This document shows, piece after piece, positions 23,481 through 32,259 of a stretch of DNA of 55,997 nt; position 1 is the first letter of the stretch, and the number at the start of each line of letters is the position of its first letter. This DNA comes from JAKAGZ01 sp964412105 (lineage in GTDB: Bacteria > Bacteroidota > Ignavibacteria > Ignavibacteriales > Ignavibacteriaceae). The stretch lies in contig CAYPNM010000021.1 of the NCBI GenBank assembly GCA_964412105.1, positions 1 to 55,997 on the forward strand. Reading direction: 5' to 3'. The translations under genes and the position numbers were made by a program. The notes beneath the pieces are model-generated. The model made no database searches, had not been told where the DNA came from, and saw only the letters and a program-made list of their open reading frames with translations.

Positions 23481-24729
23481 CCAAAGATATCCCCAATAAG
23501 TGCTTTCGAATCATATCCAGCGCTGCCTGTATAGTTCGCTGTTTATTGATAATTCTTTCATCGCCAAATCTAAATTCCCTTGCTGTGCAGACCTTATCAT
23601 CGCAAAGCCCAATGTAAACAAGCCCGACAGGTTTATCAGTAGTAGCACCGGTTGGTCCCATAATTCCTGTTATCGAAATACCCAGGTCTGTTCCGCTAAT
23701 AGATTTAACACCTTCGGCCATTTGTCTTGCCACCTCCAGGCTCACTGCACCGTGCTCCGCAAGAGTATCTTCAAGGACCTTTAAGATCTCAACCTTGGAA
23801 GCATTGCTGTAAGATACTATTCCTCTTTCAAAGTAGGCACTGGCACCACTAACATTCGTAAGTACATTTGCAAGCCCTCCTCCCGTACAAGATTCTGCAA
23901 GTGATATTGTTAATCCTCTTTCTTTCAATAATTTAGCAACTACCTCTTCAAGTAATTCTTCCTCCCTGCTAAATATAAAACGACCTACTTTACTTCTAAT
24001 TCGCTGTTCAATCTCTGTTAGTTTATCCTTTGCTTCTTCGTCGGTCTTTTCCCTAGCTGTAATCCTTAACTTAACTCCGAACTGGCTAGGAAGGAATGCC
24101 AACCTTGCTCCCTCAAGCAATTCATTCAGGTTACCCAATTTCTCAAATAACTCTGATTCGGGAATTCCTGTCGTTTGCAATGTCTTTCTTAATGAGATTT
24201 CTGTGGGACTTTTAAGTTTTTCTTTTAACGCAGGAAGCACAAAATTTTCCATCATTTCCTTCATTTCAAATGGAACGCCGGGCATAGCAATAAATATCTT
24301 ATTTTTTTTCTCAATCCAGAAGCCAGGAGCTGTGCCTCGTGAGTTCCGAATTACTTTAGAAATTTTGGGTACAAGTGCCTGGCCCTCATTAACTTTAGTT
24401 ACTTCCCTGCCTCTTTTTGCAAACATTGTTTTTATTTCTTCCAAAACATCTTTATTCTGAACCAGTTCAGTATTAAAAAACTTTACTATACATTGGCGAG
24501 TAACATCATCGTGAGTTGGTCCGAGCCCCCCTGTTACCACCACAAGATCATTATTCTCCCAGCAATTTTTAAATTCTTTTAGTATTTCTTGTTCCTGGTC
24601 GGCAACTACTGAACTTTTCTTTACAAAAACCTGTATATCTGCAAGCTTGCCTCCTATATAAGCTGCATTTGTATTTAACGTTTGTCCGATCAGTATTTCA
24701 TCTCCGATAGTAATTATATGAGCATCCAT
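23473..24729 (-). CDS. cinA: CinA-family protein (MoCF domain plus NMN deamidase-type domain)
   Basis: A 418-aa two-domain protein. The N-terminal MoCF/MogA-like domain (about 1-170) begins AHIITIGDEILIGQTLNTNAA and holds VVTGGLGPTHDDVT. The C-terminal PncC domain (about 255-415) contains SLAESCTGGGLANVLTNVSG and GIMGPTGAT. CinA enzymes act in pyridine nucleotide recycling (ADP-ribose pyrophosphatase / NMN deamidase), and the gene is classically linked to recA. It overlaps thpR by 8 bases. Confidence 0.95.
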   Translation of the reverse strand: MDAHIITIGDEILIGQTLNTNAAYIGGKLADIQVFVKKSSVVADQEQEILKEFKNCWENNDLVVVTGGLGPTHDDVTRQCIVKFFNTELVQNKDVLEEIKTMFAKRGREVTKVNEGQALVPKISKVIRNSRGTAPGFWIEKKNKIFIAMPGVPFEMKEMMENFVLPALKEKLKSPTEISLRKTLQTTGIPESELFEKLGNLNELLEGARLAFLPSQFGVKLRITAREKTDEEAKDKLTEIEQRIRSKVGRFIFSREEELLEEVVAKLLKERGLTISLAESCTGGGLANVLTNVSGASAYFERGIVSYSNASKVEILKVLEDTLAEHGAVSLEVARQMAEGVKSISGTDLGISITGIMGPTGATTDKPVGLVYIGLCDDKVCTAREFRFGDERIINKQRTIQAALDMIRKHLLGISLDG

Positions 24730-24753
24730 ATTTTCTTTCTGTTTGTGAATAAA

Positions 24754-25209
24754 TCAAAATTTAATAGTGTGTAATAGTATCTGTAAAATAATCAAAGAAT
24801 ACAAACCTGCAACCACATCATCAATCATTATCCCTAAACCACCTTCAAGTTTTTCAAGGTTTTTGGCCGGGAATGGTTTGATGATATCAAACACCCTCCA
24901 TACAACAAAAGCGATGACTGAAACTACAATTCTCTTAGGCAAAAACAATAGTGAAATCCACATGCCTACAACTTCATCAATTGTGCATTGACGAGGATCT
25001 TTTCCGTAAATTTTATCAAATTTATTTCCCACGTATATTCCATATGCAGCAAAGATTATGATAGCCGGAATAATTATCATTGGATCTTCGAAACCTGGAA
25101 TACCATAAATCAACAAGCCAGCAAGACTACCAAATGTACCCGGCACAATTGGAATATATCCGGTAAAAAATCCAGAGCCTAACATCTTTTCAAAAATATT
25201 AATCTTCAC
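24754..25209 (-). CDS. pgpA: Phosphatidylglycerophosphatase A
   Basis: A PgpA-family membrane enzyme that dephosphorylates phosphatidylglycerol phosphate. The hallmark N-terminal GSGFFTGYIPIVPGTFGSLAG and the acidic motifs DEVVGMW and MIDDVVAGLYS are present, with about four hydrophobic segments. The frame extends to an ATG at 25260, but that start would overlap pgsA by 62 bases. A GTG at 25209 gives a protein of 151 residues, the usual size, so it is proposed as start; this remains uncertain. It follows pgsA directly, so the two consecutive steps of phosphatidylglycerol synthesis are encoded together. Confidence 0.88.
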   Translation of the reverse strand: MKINIFEKMLGSGFFTGYIPIVPGTFGSLAGLLIYGIPGFEDPMIIIPAIIIFAAYGIYVGNKFDKIYGKDPRQCTIDEVVGMWISLLFLPKRIVVSVIAFVVWRVFDIIKPFPAKNLEKLEGGLGIMIDDVVAGLYSLIILQILLHTIKF

Positions 25210-25795
25210 TTTTAAAGAGCCCCGCAATAAGTATTCTGCTTTTGTACAAATAAGTAACACCAGAATGAAAAGTAATAGCCGTTATAAAAAGCATGAAAAA
25301 ATAAATAAAATTGCCATCAAGAAGCATATTAAATATCTCTTTATGTTCCGGAAATATTTGAGGAGAAAATTTACCAACGTACATTATTAAGAGATAATAA
25401 AGAAAAGTCATTTGCAAAAAGGTTTTCCATTTGGCATAATAGCTAGTCGGGAAAGTTTTGCCTTTATAATCAGCATAGGCTCTAAGAGTGGTAATTGCAA
25501 AATCCCTTACCAAGATTATAATTACCATCCATAAGGGGATCAATCTGAGGGCAGCAAATCCTATAAATGCTGATGATGTAAGGATTTTGTCAGCAAGCGG
25601 ATCCCAAAATTTTCCCCAGCTTGTTATATAATTAAATTTTCGCGCCAGCCAACCATCATACCAGTCAGTTAAAGCAGCAATTATAAAAACGCCTAAAGAT
25701 ATCTGTTTTAATATTGGATTATCAGAAAGAAACAGAACCAGGAAAACCGGAGTCAATATAATTCGTAAAATTGTGAGCTGATTAGGTAAAACCAT
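25199..25795 (-). CDS. pgsA: CDP-diacylglycerol-glycerol-3-phosphate 3-phosphatidyltransferase
   Basis: A 198-aa integral membrane CDP-alcohol phosphatidyltransferase. The catalytic signature D-x2-D-G-x2-A-R-x8-G-x3-D-x3-D is intact in DWYDGWLARKFNYITSWGKF plus the following WDPLADK, at about residues 43-68. The N-terminus LPNQLTILRIILTPVFLVLF is typical of PgsA. It makes phosphatidylglycerol phosphate, the substrate of the PgpA encoded next. It is the first gene of the operon running through recX. Confidence 0.95.
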   Translation of the reverse strand: MVLPNQLTILRIILTPVFLVLFLSDNPILKQISLGVFIIAALTDWYDGWLARKFNYITSWGKFWDPLADKILTSSAFIGFAALRLIPLWMVIIILVRDFAITTLRAYADYKGKTFPTSYYAKWKTFLQMTFLYYLLIMYVGKFSPQIFPEHKEIFNMLLDGNFIYFFMLFITAITFHSGVTYLYKSRILIAGLFKSED

Positions 25796-26019
25796 AAACT
25801 AGATATTGTGTTACAATATTTATTATAAAAACTTCGTATTTAGGGCCATTCTATAAATCCAGGCTTCTAAATTACTAATTTTTTGAACCTAAATGCTTAA
25901 GAAAGGAAAATTCATAGATGCCGGAGTTATGCTCATTAATTAAGGTAATCCGGATAGCATAACAGTTAATTTGAGTGATATTCGCAATTATTGGCTGGTT
26001 TTCGCCAAAATTGAATACT

Positions 26020-26916
26020 TTAAGTCAATTTCTCCCCTGTTAGTTTATAGAGAACATCAAGATATTTTTCGCTTGTCTTCTGAATAATTTCTTCCGGCAA
26101 TATTGGAGGGGGTGGCTGCTTATTAAAATTAATCGAAAGAAGATAATCTCTGACAAACTGCTTATCATAACTCTGCTGTGATTGACCCACTTTATAAGAA
26201 CTTTCAGGCCAGAAACGCGATGAATCAGGAGTTAACAATTCATCAACAAGAATCACTTCATCATCGATCAAACCGAATTCCATCTTGGTATCAGCAATAA
26301 TTATCCCTTTTTTAAGAGCCAAATTTGAGGCTGTTTTATAAATATCCAGTGCGGCTTTTTTAACTTCCTTCAATGTTTCTTTATCAATTATTTTTTCCGC
26401 TTGATCAAATGAAATATTCTCATCGTGCTCACCAATTTCCGCTTTTGTAGAAGGAGTAAAAAGCGGCTCAGGCAATTTTTCTGACTCTCTTAAACCAACA
26501 GGCAAATCTATTCCTGATATCGTTCCGGTCTTTTTATAATCATTCCATCCTGATCCTGAGATATAACCTCTAACAATACATTCAATAGGAATCACCTTTG
26601 CTTTCTTAACTATCATAGATCTTCCCTGAAGCTGATCTTTGTATTTTTGACAAACATCGGGATATTCATCAACAACAGTAGATACCACGTGATTCCGGAC
26701 AATATTCTTAGTTTCATTAAACCAGAATTCGGATATTTTGGTTAATACTTTCCCCTTGTTCGGAATTCCCTGTGACATTATTACGTCAAAAGCGGAAAGT
26801 CGGTCGGTAGAGACTATAAGGAAATATTCACCTATTTCGTATACATCTCTGACTTTTCCCCGTTTTACAAGCTTTATATCATGAAATGTTGTTTTCAGTA
26901 TTATATTTGTATCCAT
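26020..26916 (-). CDS. purC: Phosphoribosylaminoimidazole-succinocarboxamide synthase
   Basis: A 298-aa SAICAR synthase of de novo purine synthesis. It joins aspartate to CAIR using ATP. Typical segments are KRGKVRDVYEIGEYFLIVST near the N-terminus, 'IPIECIVRGYISGSGW' in the middle, and 'DTKMEFGLIDDEVILVDELLTPDSSRFWP' later. The length fits the longer form of the family. It is a single gene flanked by gene-poor stretches on both sides, and no purine riboswitch structure was recognised upstream. Confidence 0.97.
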   Translation of the reverse strand: MDTNIILKTTFHDIKLVKRGKVRDVYEIGEYFLIVSTDRLSAFDVIMSQGIPNKGKVLTKISEFWFNETKNIVRNHVVSTVVDEYPDVCQKYKDQLQGRSMIVKKAKVIPIECIVRGYISGSGWNDYKKTGTISGIDLPVGLRESEKLPEPLFTPSTKAEIGEHDENISFDQAEKIIDKETLKEVKKAALDIYKTASNLALKKGIIIADTKMEFGLIDDEVILVDELLTPDSSRFWPESSYKVGQSQQSYDKQFVRDYLLSINFNKQPPPPILPEEIIQKTSEKYLDVLYKLTGEKLT

Positions 26917-27268
26917 AAACCAAATCCATTACTAGAAACAAATATAATCATGGGTTATCGATTATTCAATGGAAGAAAGCAATTCTTATTTAGAAAGTTC
27001 TTTGCTGAATAAATGTATGGTTTTTAAAGTTGGGAAAAATCCAATATGATTCTTAAAGGCGCCAAATCATACTAAAGGAACCACTGTGCTGGAAATCAGG
27101 AATTTGGCAACTGAAAACTTTCTCGGAATTTGGCAGCGCCATTTTTTATGGTTACTCTTATTCTCCAAATTTTTTCTGTAGCTGCTCGGGGAAAGATAAA
27201 TATATTCGTAAACAATCGTGAATTTCTTTTTCTTGTGCTAAAGCATTAGAACTGCCAAAAATATTATA
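26917..27268. other. Intergenic stretch with short repeats, no gene seen
   Basis: About 350 bases without a credible gene. GGAATTTGGCA occurs twice (27099-27109 and 27125-27135). GGCGCCAAAT at 27058-27067 is matched by an imperfect inverted copy ATTTGGCAGCGCC at 27128-27140, followed by a T run. This could fold as a long hairpin, but no function is assigned. Confidence 0.45.
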
Positions 27269-27649
27269 TTATCCTGCTTTTTCATCTACCTGGAAAATAC
27301 CAAATACATTTCTTTCTGTATCCAGAAAATATCCCTGCCAACATTTACCCGGTACAGCAAATTTTGGTAAAGCAACAATTCCGTTTAATTTCTCTATAGT
27401 ATTTGATGTTTCATCAAAATCCTTGACCTCAAATGAGCAGGTAAAAGCGTTTGTTCCGCACTCTTCCGGAGGAGTTTTTGCAGGGCGTTTTAATAGTCCT
27501 CCTCCCGTTCCCCCGTTATCGATGCTGCGATACTCAACAGGTAAGCCGGGAATTGGCTTAAATTTCCAGTTAAAAATTGTCTTATAAAAATTTTCTGCCC
27601 GATCAAGATCATCAGCCTGAATTTCGAAATAAATATTTGTACTCATCAT
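27269..27649 (-). CDS. VOC-fold (glyoxalase/bleomycin-resistance-like) protein
   Basis: A 126-aa single-module vicinal-oxygen-chelate protein. The N-terminus IYFEIQADDLDRAENFYKTI and the C-terminal 'GYFLDTERNVFGIFQVDE' match the VOC pattern, with two beta-alpha-beta-beta-beta halves. Enzymatic type (lyase, dioxygenase or resistance binding protein) cannot be read from sequence. It is the last gene of a leftward cluster that alternates VOC and DHFR-like genes. Confidence 0.85.
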   Translation of the reverse strand: MMSTNIYFEIQADDLDRAENFYKTIFNWKFKPIPGLPVEYRSIDNGGTGGGLLKRPAKTPPEECGTNAFTCSFEVKDFDETSNTIEKLNGIVALPKFAVPGKCWQGYFLDTERNVFGIFQVDEKAG

Positions 27650-27676
27650 AAGTTCCTTTTTTTTATTCTTACAATA

Positions 27677-28222
27677 TTAAATATGATAGTGCAGTACTAC
27701 GGCTCCCGATTTAAACTTTGTGGTTTCTATCAATTTTAGTTCAAGTTTTATATTTGAGGTTTCAAAAAGCTGTTTACCATTTCCAACAACAAAAGGATGC
27801 ACAACAAAATAATATTCATCAATAAGGTTTGTGGCCAATAATTGTGATGCAAGACTTAAGCTCCCAATTGAAATATTTTTCCCATTCTGCTTTTTTAATG
27901 TAGAAACCTCTTTAATTAAATCTTTTTTTCTCAGTTCAGAATTTTCCCAACTTACACTGTTTAAGGTTTTGGAATATACAATTTTATTAACGGAGTTAAT
28001 TTTATCTGCAAAATATTTCTCACTATCTGTGCTTCCTGAATCGTTCCTGGCGTTTGGCCAATAAGATTCCATAAGTTGATATGTTTTTCTTCCGAATAAA
28101 GCAACATCCACATCATTTAATAGGTCGGTAAAGAAATCATGCAAATCATCATCAGCAATCACGTTAGTATGATCTGCATACCCATTAATGGTAATGTTAA
28201 TACTAAAAATAACTTTTCTCAT
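27677..28222 (-). CDS. Dihydrofolate reductase family protein (RibD C-terminal fold)
   Basis: A 181-aa protein of the RibD_C/DHFR-like family: 'RKVIFSINITINGYADH' at the start, then ALFGRKTYQLMESYWP, and the later 'ISIGSLSLASQLLATNLIDEYYFVVHPFVVGNGKQLFE', where the family's nucleotide-binding and product regions lie. It probably binds NADPH, but the substrate is unknown, and folate reduction should not be assumed. Its start overlaps the end of the upstream VOC gene by 4 bases. Confidence 0.85.
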   Translation of the reverse strand: MRKVIFSINITINGYADHTNVIADDDLHDFFTDLLNDVDVALFGRKTYQLMESYWPNARNDSGSTDSEKYFADKINSVNKIVYSKTLNSVSWENSELRKKDLIKEVSTLKKQNGKNISIGSLSLASQLLATNLIDEYYFVVHPFVVGNGKQLFETSNIKLELKLIETTKFKSGAVVLHYHI

Positions 28223-28650
28223 TTCATTTCCCGATTTGGCTGTAGCATGCTTACCCGGTTTCCTTCAGTATCTATAAACGAACAATATAATCCAACACCA
28301 GGAATATCACCTGGTTCACCCGGCTTATTTGGATCACCACCTAATATTTTTCCACCGGCTTCCGAAATCTTTTTCATAGATTCTCTTATATCATCAACCG
28401 CAATTACTACTGATGGGTATATAGAAACCGGATCATTTGGTTTTTGATAAAAGCCACCGTTTATCATTCCTGCTTCTTTCGGACGCATAGTTTTTTCATC
28501 TGTATCAGAAGTAGAAACAACCATATAATTTCCCATTTCAGGTCCAAGTTGCTTAATTTTCCAGCCGAATACATTTGTATAAAAACCTGCCATGCGTTTC
28601 CTATCTTCAGCAGGCATTTCAAAGTGAACAACGGGATTCATTTTTGACAT
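28219..28650 (-). CDS. VOC-fold protein
   Basis: A 143-aa VOC protein: NPVVHFEMPAEDRKRMAGFY at the N-terminus, VIAVDDIRESMKKISEAGGK in the middle, and GLYCSFIDTEGNRVSMLQP at the C-terminus. The layout matches single-module members of the glyoxalase/dioxygenase superfamily, often called YdhC- or PhnB-like in Bacteroidota. It lies 15 bases after the gap-broken DHFR-like gene and overlaps the next DHFR-like gene by 4 bases. Confidence 0.85.
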   Translation of the reverse strand: MSKMNPVVHFEMPAEDRKRMAGFYTNVFGWKIKQLGPEMGNYMVVSTSDTDEKTMRPKEAGMINGGFYQKPNDPVSIYPSVVIAVDDIRESMKKISEAGGKILGGDPNKPGEPGDIPGVGLYCSFIDTEGNRVSMLQPNREMK

Positions 28651-28665
28651 AATAATAACTCCTTA

Positions 28666-29151
28666 TTATTCAAAATTGATGTTTAATTTCTGTTGAGTAN
28701 NNNNNNNNNNNNNNNNNNNNNNNNNNNNNNNNNNNNNNNNNNNNNNNNNNNNNNNNNNNNNNNNNNNNNNNNNNNNNNNNNNNNNNNNNNNNNNNNNNNT
28801 GATTGATTCTCTTGAATGGTTTGTAAGAACATAAACAGGGCAATGAAAGGGCGGATTTTTACCCCACCATCCTTTCCAATTATCATCCGGCCAATTCCCT
28901 CTAATAGGACCGAACATATTTCTACCCATTATAAAAGCGCCTACATTTCTAAACGCTCTAGCGGCATAATCATTATCCTTGCCTGTCTCACCTTCTTTTC
29001 CGCTGTGCATTTTTTGAAATACATCTGTTGGAAAAAACCATTGATGCAGGTCCATTCCTCCAATCCCTAAAGGATTATTAATATCCTGTTTAGGACCAGC
29101 ACCAAATCCATCTATAGAAATAGAAAAATTTGCTACGCGTATTTTTTGCAA
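28666..29151 (-). CDS. Dihydrofolate reductase family protein, broken by the assembly gap
   Basis: From the ATG at 29151 the protein reads 117 residues into the gap: 'KIRVANFSISIDGFGAGP' at the start, then GAFIMGRNMFGPIRGNWPDD and PVYVLTNHSRES, typical of the RibD_C/DHFR-like family of about 190-220 residues. The gap (28700-28799) removes the C-terminal third. The bases left of the gap give short open tails in more than one frame, so the true C-terminus and stop position are not known. The listed end assumes that the 100-N gap keeps frame. It should be treated as an incomplete gene, not a pseudogene. Confidence 0.7.
   Translation of the reverse strand: MQKIRVANFSISIDGFGAGPKQDINNPLGIGGMDLHQWFFPTDVFQKMHSGKEGETGKDNDYAARAFRNVGAFIMGRNMFGPIRGNWPDDNWKGWWGKNPPFHCPVYVLTNHSRESIXXXXXXXXXXXXXXXXXXXXXXXXXXXXXXXXXXTQQKLNINFE
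28700..28799. other. Assembly gap of 100 N
   Basis: Exactly 100 undetermined bases, the conventional placeholder for a scaffold gap of unknown length. It lies inside a DHFR-like gene in a cluster of similar genes, so collapse of a repeated paralog is a possible cause. Confidence 0.98.
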
Positions 29152-29321
29152 AACTGATCTCCTTTTACTTGTTTGCTTGCTTTTGAAATTCAGCTTGAGA
29201 ATTCGTTCCTAATGCCAGAAAACTTTGATACACAACGTACGTCGTCAGAGCCTTTAATTAAATAAGTGTCAGATTGATGCTTTTACCGAATCATTGTCTT
29301 TAAGATATTGTATATTAATAA

Positions 29322-29984
29322 TCATTTTTCTGATGCAAGTTTTCTGCGTCTTTTAAGTTCTTCCTCAGTTTCATTTTCCAGGGCAAACGAACCAGTTTTA
29401 AGTTCGCCATCGGGTCGATAGGCTGCGATAATTACACCTGTGCCGGATGATTTAACATCAACAAGCTTAAGATTTGACGGATTTGTTCCATTACCAAACA
29501 ATTGCTTCCCTTTACCGACTGTAACCGGAAAGGTCCATATATTATACAAATCAACCAAGTTTCCATTAAATAAAGTCTTAATAAGATTGCCGCTCCCATG
29601 AACCTGAAGTTCTGGTCCGTCTAGTTCTTTGAGCTTACCTATTTCCTGAACAACATTGCTTTTTATAAGATGAGAATTATTCCAGTTAAGCTTATTAACT
29701 GTTTTCGACACAACATATTTTTTTGTTGAATTAAATTTATCTGCAGTAGGATCATTTTTAATATAAGGCCAGTGAGCAGCAAAAATTTCATATGTTTTTC
29801 TTCCAAGCAAAAGTTCAAAAGGCCTAGCCATAAACTCACTCATAAAATTTCCCATCATTTCATCCCAGTAGTTGAAAGACCAGCCGCCATATTTAAAATT
29901 TCCTGTAGGATCCTCTTCGGGTCCACCAGGAGCCTGCATAACTCCTTCAAGCGTAACAAATGTATTGACAACTATTCTCCTCAA
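29322..29984 (-). CDS. Dihydrofolate reductase family protein
   Basis: A 220-aa RibD_C/DHFR-like protein: 'RRIVVNTFVTLEGVMQAPGG' at the start, LLLGRKTYEIFAAHWP at about 59-74, and 'LQVHGSGNLIKTLFNGNLVDLYNIWTFPVTVGKGKQLF' at about 122-160, the usual NADPH-binding and reductase core. A charged C-terminal tail (ETEEELKRRRKLASEK) is extra. It is separated from the gap-broken paralog by 170 bases and follows the PhnB-like gene by 32 bases. The substrate is unknown. Confidence 0.87.
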   Translation of the reverse strand: MRRIVVNTFVTLEGVMQAPGGPEEDPTGNFKYGGWSFNYWDEMMGNFMSEFMARPFELLLGRKTYEIFAAHWPYIKNDPTADKFNSTKKYVVSKTVNKLNWNNSHLIKSNVVQEIGKLKELDGPELQVHGSGNLIKTLFNGNLVDLYNIWTFPVTVGKGKQLFGNGTNPSNLKLVDVKSSGTGVIIAAYRPDGELKTGSFALENETEEELKRRRKLASEK

Positions 29985-30016
29985 AGTTTCCTCCTAATGA
30001 CCAATGTAATAAGTAA

Positions 30017-30895
30017 TTAAATTAAATCTTTAATAATAATCTTCTTCATTTTAAGAACAGCATTCATAGCTTTTTTGGATTTCTTCGGATCTTTCATCAT
30101 TTCGACAAAAGCATCTGGCACAATCTGCCAGGAGACGCCATACTTGTCTTTGAGCCAGCCACACATTTGCGCTTTTGGATCACCATCTTTGGAAAGATTA
30201 TCCCAATAGTAATCCACCTCTTTTTGATCTTTGCAGCTTACTATAAATGATATTGATTCATTAAAATTTATATTGTTTGGCATCCCACTGTCCATTGACA
30301 TAAATTGCTGGTTCAACAGTTTGTATTCTGCGTGAACAATTTGGCCTTCGGAATTTTTATTTTCCGGTCCATAACGATGAATACTATCTATATGAGAATC
30401 ATTAAAAATTGAGGTGTAATATTTCAATGCATCTTCAGCCTTTCCTAATTGAGCCCCATCAAACATAAGAAAAGGAGTTATCTTCAAAGGAGCATTTGCA
30501 AGAGTAAACTGCCAAGAAAGTCCGAATTTATCTGTAAGCCATCCATATTTTTCGCTCCACAGATATTTTTGAAGCGGCCAGAATATTTTTTGATTTCCTT
30601 CAGAAAACTTATTCCACAAATTATCAATTTCCTTTTCTGTCTCACAGCTCACAAAAAATGAAATGGCGTGTGTAAATTTAAATACGGGGCCGCCGTTCAG
30701 TGCAACGAATTTTTGTTTATTCAATTCAAAATCAGCCGTCATAAGACTTCCTTGCGGCTGACCGGAAGCATTTGCACTTGCTTCGTTATAACGAGTGGTT
30801 GATATAATTTTTGAATCATTGAATGCTGAAATATAAAATCTAACTGCTTCCTCTGCATTATTATCGTACCAAAGGAAAGGTGTTATTTTCTGCAT
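30017..30895 (-). CDS. Tandem PhnB-like VOC protein
   Basis: A 292-aa protein with two PhnB/3-dmu-9_3-mt-type VOC modules in tandem. The first, at about 1-125, starts KITPFLWYDNNAEEAVRFYI and has FVSCETEKEIDNLWNKFSEG. The second, at about 131-275, starts KITPFLMFDGAQLGKAEDAL and has FIVSCKDQKEVDYYWDNLSK. Both modules end with a WLTDKFGLSWQ- or WLKDKYGVSWQ-type strand. Single-module relatives are common; the duplicated form could be an internal dimer. No enzymatic role is established. It is the first gene of the VOC/DHFR-like cluster. Confidence 0.88.
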   Translation of the reverse strand: MQKITPFLWYDNNAEEAVRFYISAFNDSKIISTTRYNEASANASGQPQGSLMTADFELNKQKFVALNGGPVFKFTHAISFFVSCETEKEIDNLWNKFSEGNQKIFWPLQKYLWSEKYGWLTDKFGLSWQFTLANAPLKITPFLMFDGAQLGKAEDALKYYTSIFNDSHIDSIHRYGPENKNSEGQIVHAEYKLLNQQFMSMDSGMPNNINFNESISFIVSCKDQKEVDYYWDNLSKDGDPKAQMCGWLKDKYGVSWQIVPDAFVEMMKDPKKSKKAMNAVLKMKKIIIKDLI

Positions 30896-31183
30896 ATTTT
30901 TCTCCCTATTTCAATCATAAAAACTAAATTCGGAGTTACTGTTTTAGGTCAATAGTTACGAAGTGCGCTTACGCTCTAGAACATTATCGCACTAGTACCG
31001 TTTAATGAATTATTTCCTAAGCTACAACAACAAGTTAAATAAGGGAAAGGATATTTAAAAGCAAAAAATGCTGCTTAAATTCGTAAATATCACAAAGAAA
31101 TGCTATCTTAGAATGAAAAGCCTTAATAGTTGATTAATGTTTTTTTAATTAAATTATTTTGATTTTATTAAGCGGAAATAATT

Positions 31184-32164
31184 ATGGAATACATCAACCT
31201 CGGAAAAACAGGATTAAAAGTTTCAAGAATCTGTCTCGGATGCATGAGCTTTGGAAACCCTGAAATAAGAAAATGGTCATTGAATGAAAAGGAAAGCCTG
31301 CCGTTCTTTAAAAAGGCAATTGAGGAAGGAATTAATTTTTTCGATACAGCCAATATTTATTCGCGCGGAATGAGTGAAATAATAACCGGCAATGGGCTAA
31401 AGCTTTATGCAAAACGCGATGAAATTGTACTGGCTTCCAAGGTGTTCTTTCCTATGCGGGAAGAACCCAACGGCCGTGGCCTGTCACGAAAAGCAATTAT
31501 GTCTGAGATTGACAATAGTCTTAAAAGACTGCAAACTGAATATCTTGATCTTTACCAGATACATCGCTGGGATTATAGTACTCCAATTGAAGAAACTCTT
31601 GAAGCATTACACGATGTTGTAAAATCGGGAAAGGTCCGATATATAGGGGCATCTTCAATGCATGCGTACCAGTTTGCTAAGTCGCTATATATTGCTGATC
31701 TACGGCACCTGACAAGGTTTGTCTCAATGCAAAACCATTACAACCTTCTATACCGTGAGGAAGAAAGAGAAATGCTGAGGCTTTGTGCTGAAGAAGGAAC
31801 GGGAGTGCTGCCCTGGAGTCCTCTGGCAAGAGGCAGACTTGCCCGCCCATACCAGAAAGATCCTGAAACAAGGCGCGCAAAAAATGATGAGTTCGGAACC
31901 ACTCTTTACGGCAAAACTGAAGAGGCTGATAAGGCTATTATAGATGCTGTTACTAAAATTTCCAAAGATCGTACAATATCGCAGGCTACAGTGTCACTTG
32001 CATGGCTACTCTCAAAACAGTCAGTAACTTCTCCGATTATAGGTGCAACAAGCTTAAACCATATTGATGATGCTGTTGCAGCTATAAACTTAAAACTAAC
32101 TGAAGACGAAATAAAGAAACTAGAAGAAAATTATGTACCGCATTCAGTGGTAGGATTTAGCTGA
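31184..32164 (+). CDS. Aldo/keto reductase
   Basis: A 326-aa (beta/alpha)8 NADPH oxidoreductase. The catalytic tetrad is visible: Asp54 and Tyr59 in FFDTANIYS, Lys87 in LASKVFF, His128 in DLYQIHRWD. The C-terminal SPIIGATSLNHIDDAVAAI holds the NADP-binding signature. It resembles the YajO/Tas-type subgroup (GKTGLKVSRICLGCMSFG). The physiological substrate is not predictable. It is a single rightward gene, divergent from the VOC/DHFR-like cluster across about 290 bases. Confidence 0.93.
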   Translation: MEYINLGKTGLKVSRICLGCMSFGNPEIRKWSLNEKESLPFFKKAIEEGINFFDTANIYSRGMSEIITGNGLKLYAKRDEIVLASKVFFPMREEPNGRGLSRKAIMSEIDNSLKRLQTEYLDLYQIHRWDYSTPIEETLEALHDVVKSGKVRYIGASSMHAYQFAKSLYIADLRHLTRFVSMQNHYNLLYREEEREMLRLCAEEGTGVLPWSPLARGRLARPYQKDPETRRAKNDEFGTTLYGKTEEADKAIIDAVTKISKDRTISQATVSLAWLLSKQSVTSPIIGATSLNHIDDAVAAINLKLTEDEIKKLEENYVPHSVVGFS

Positions 32165-32259
32165 AAGCAAAATATAATTATAATGCTCAATTTTTAATCG
32201 AGCCGGTACATCTAATTATTTTATTTGAAAATATTCTGGTAATCTTCATATAGTGCTGA

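Noticed and set aside
28666..29151. Pseudogene call for the DHFR-like gene at the gap
   Set aside because: The interruption is an assembly gap, not a mutation. The readable part has an intact frame.
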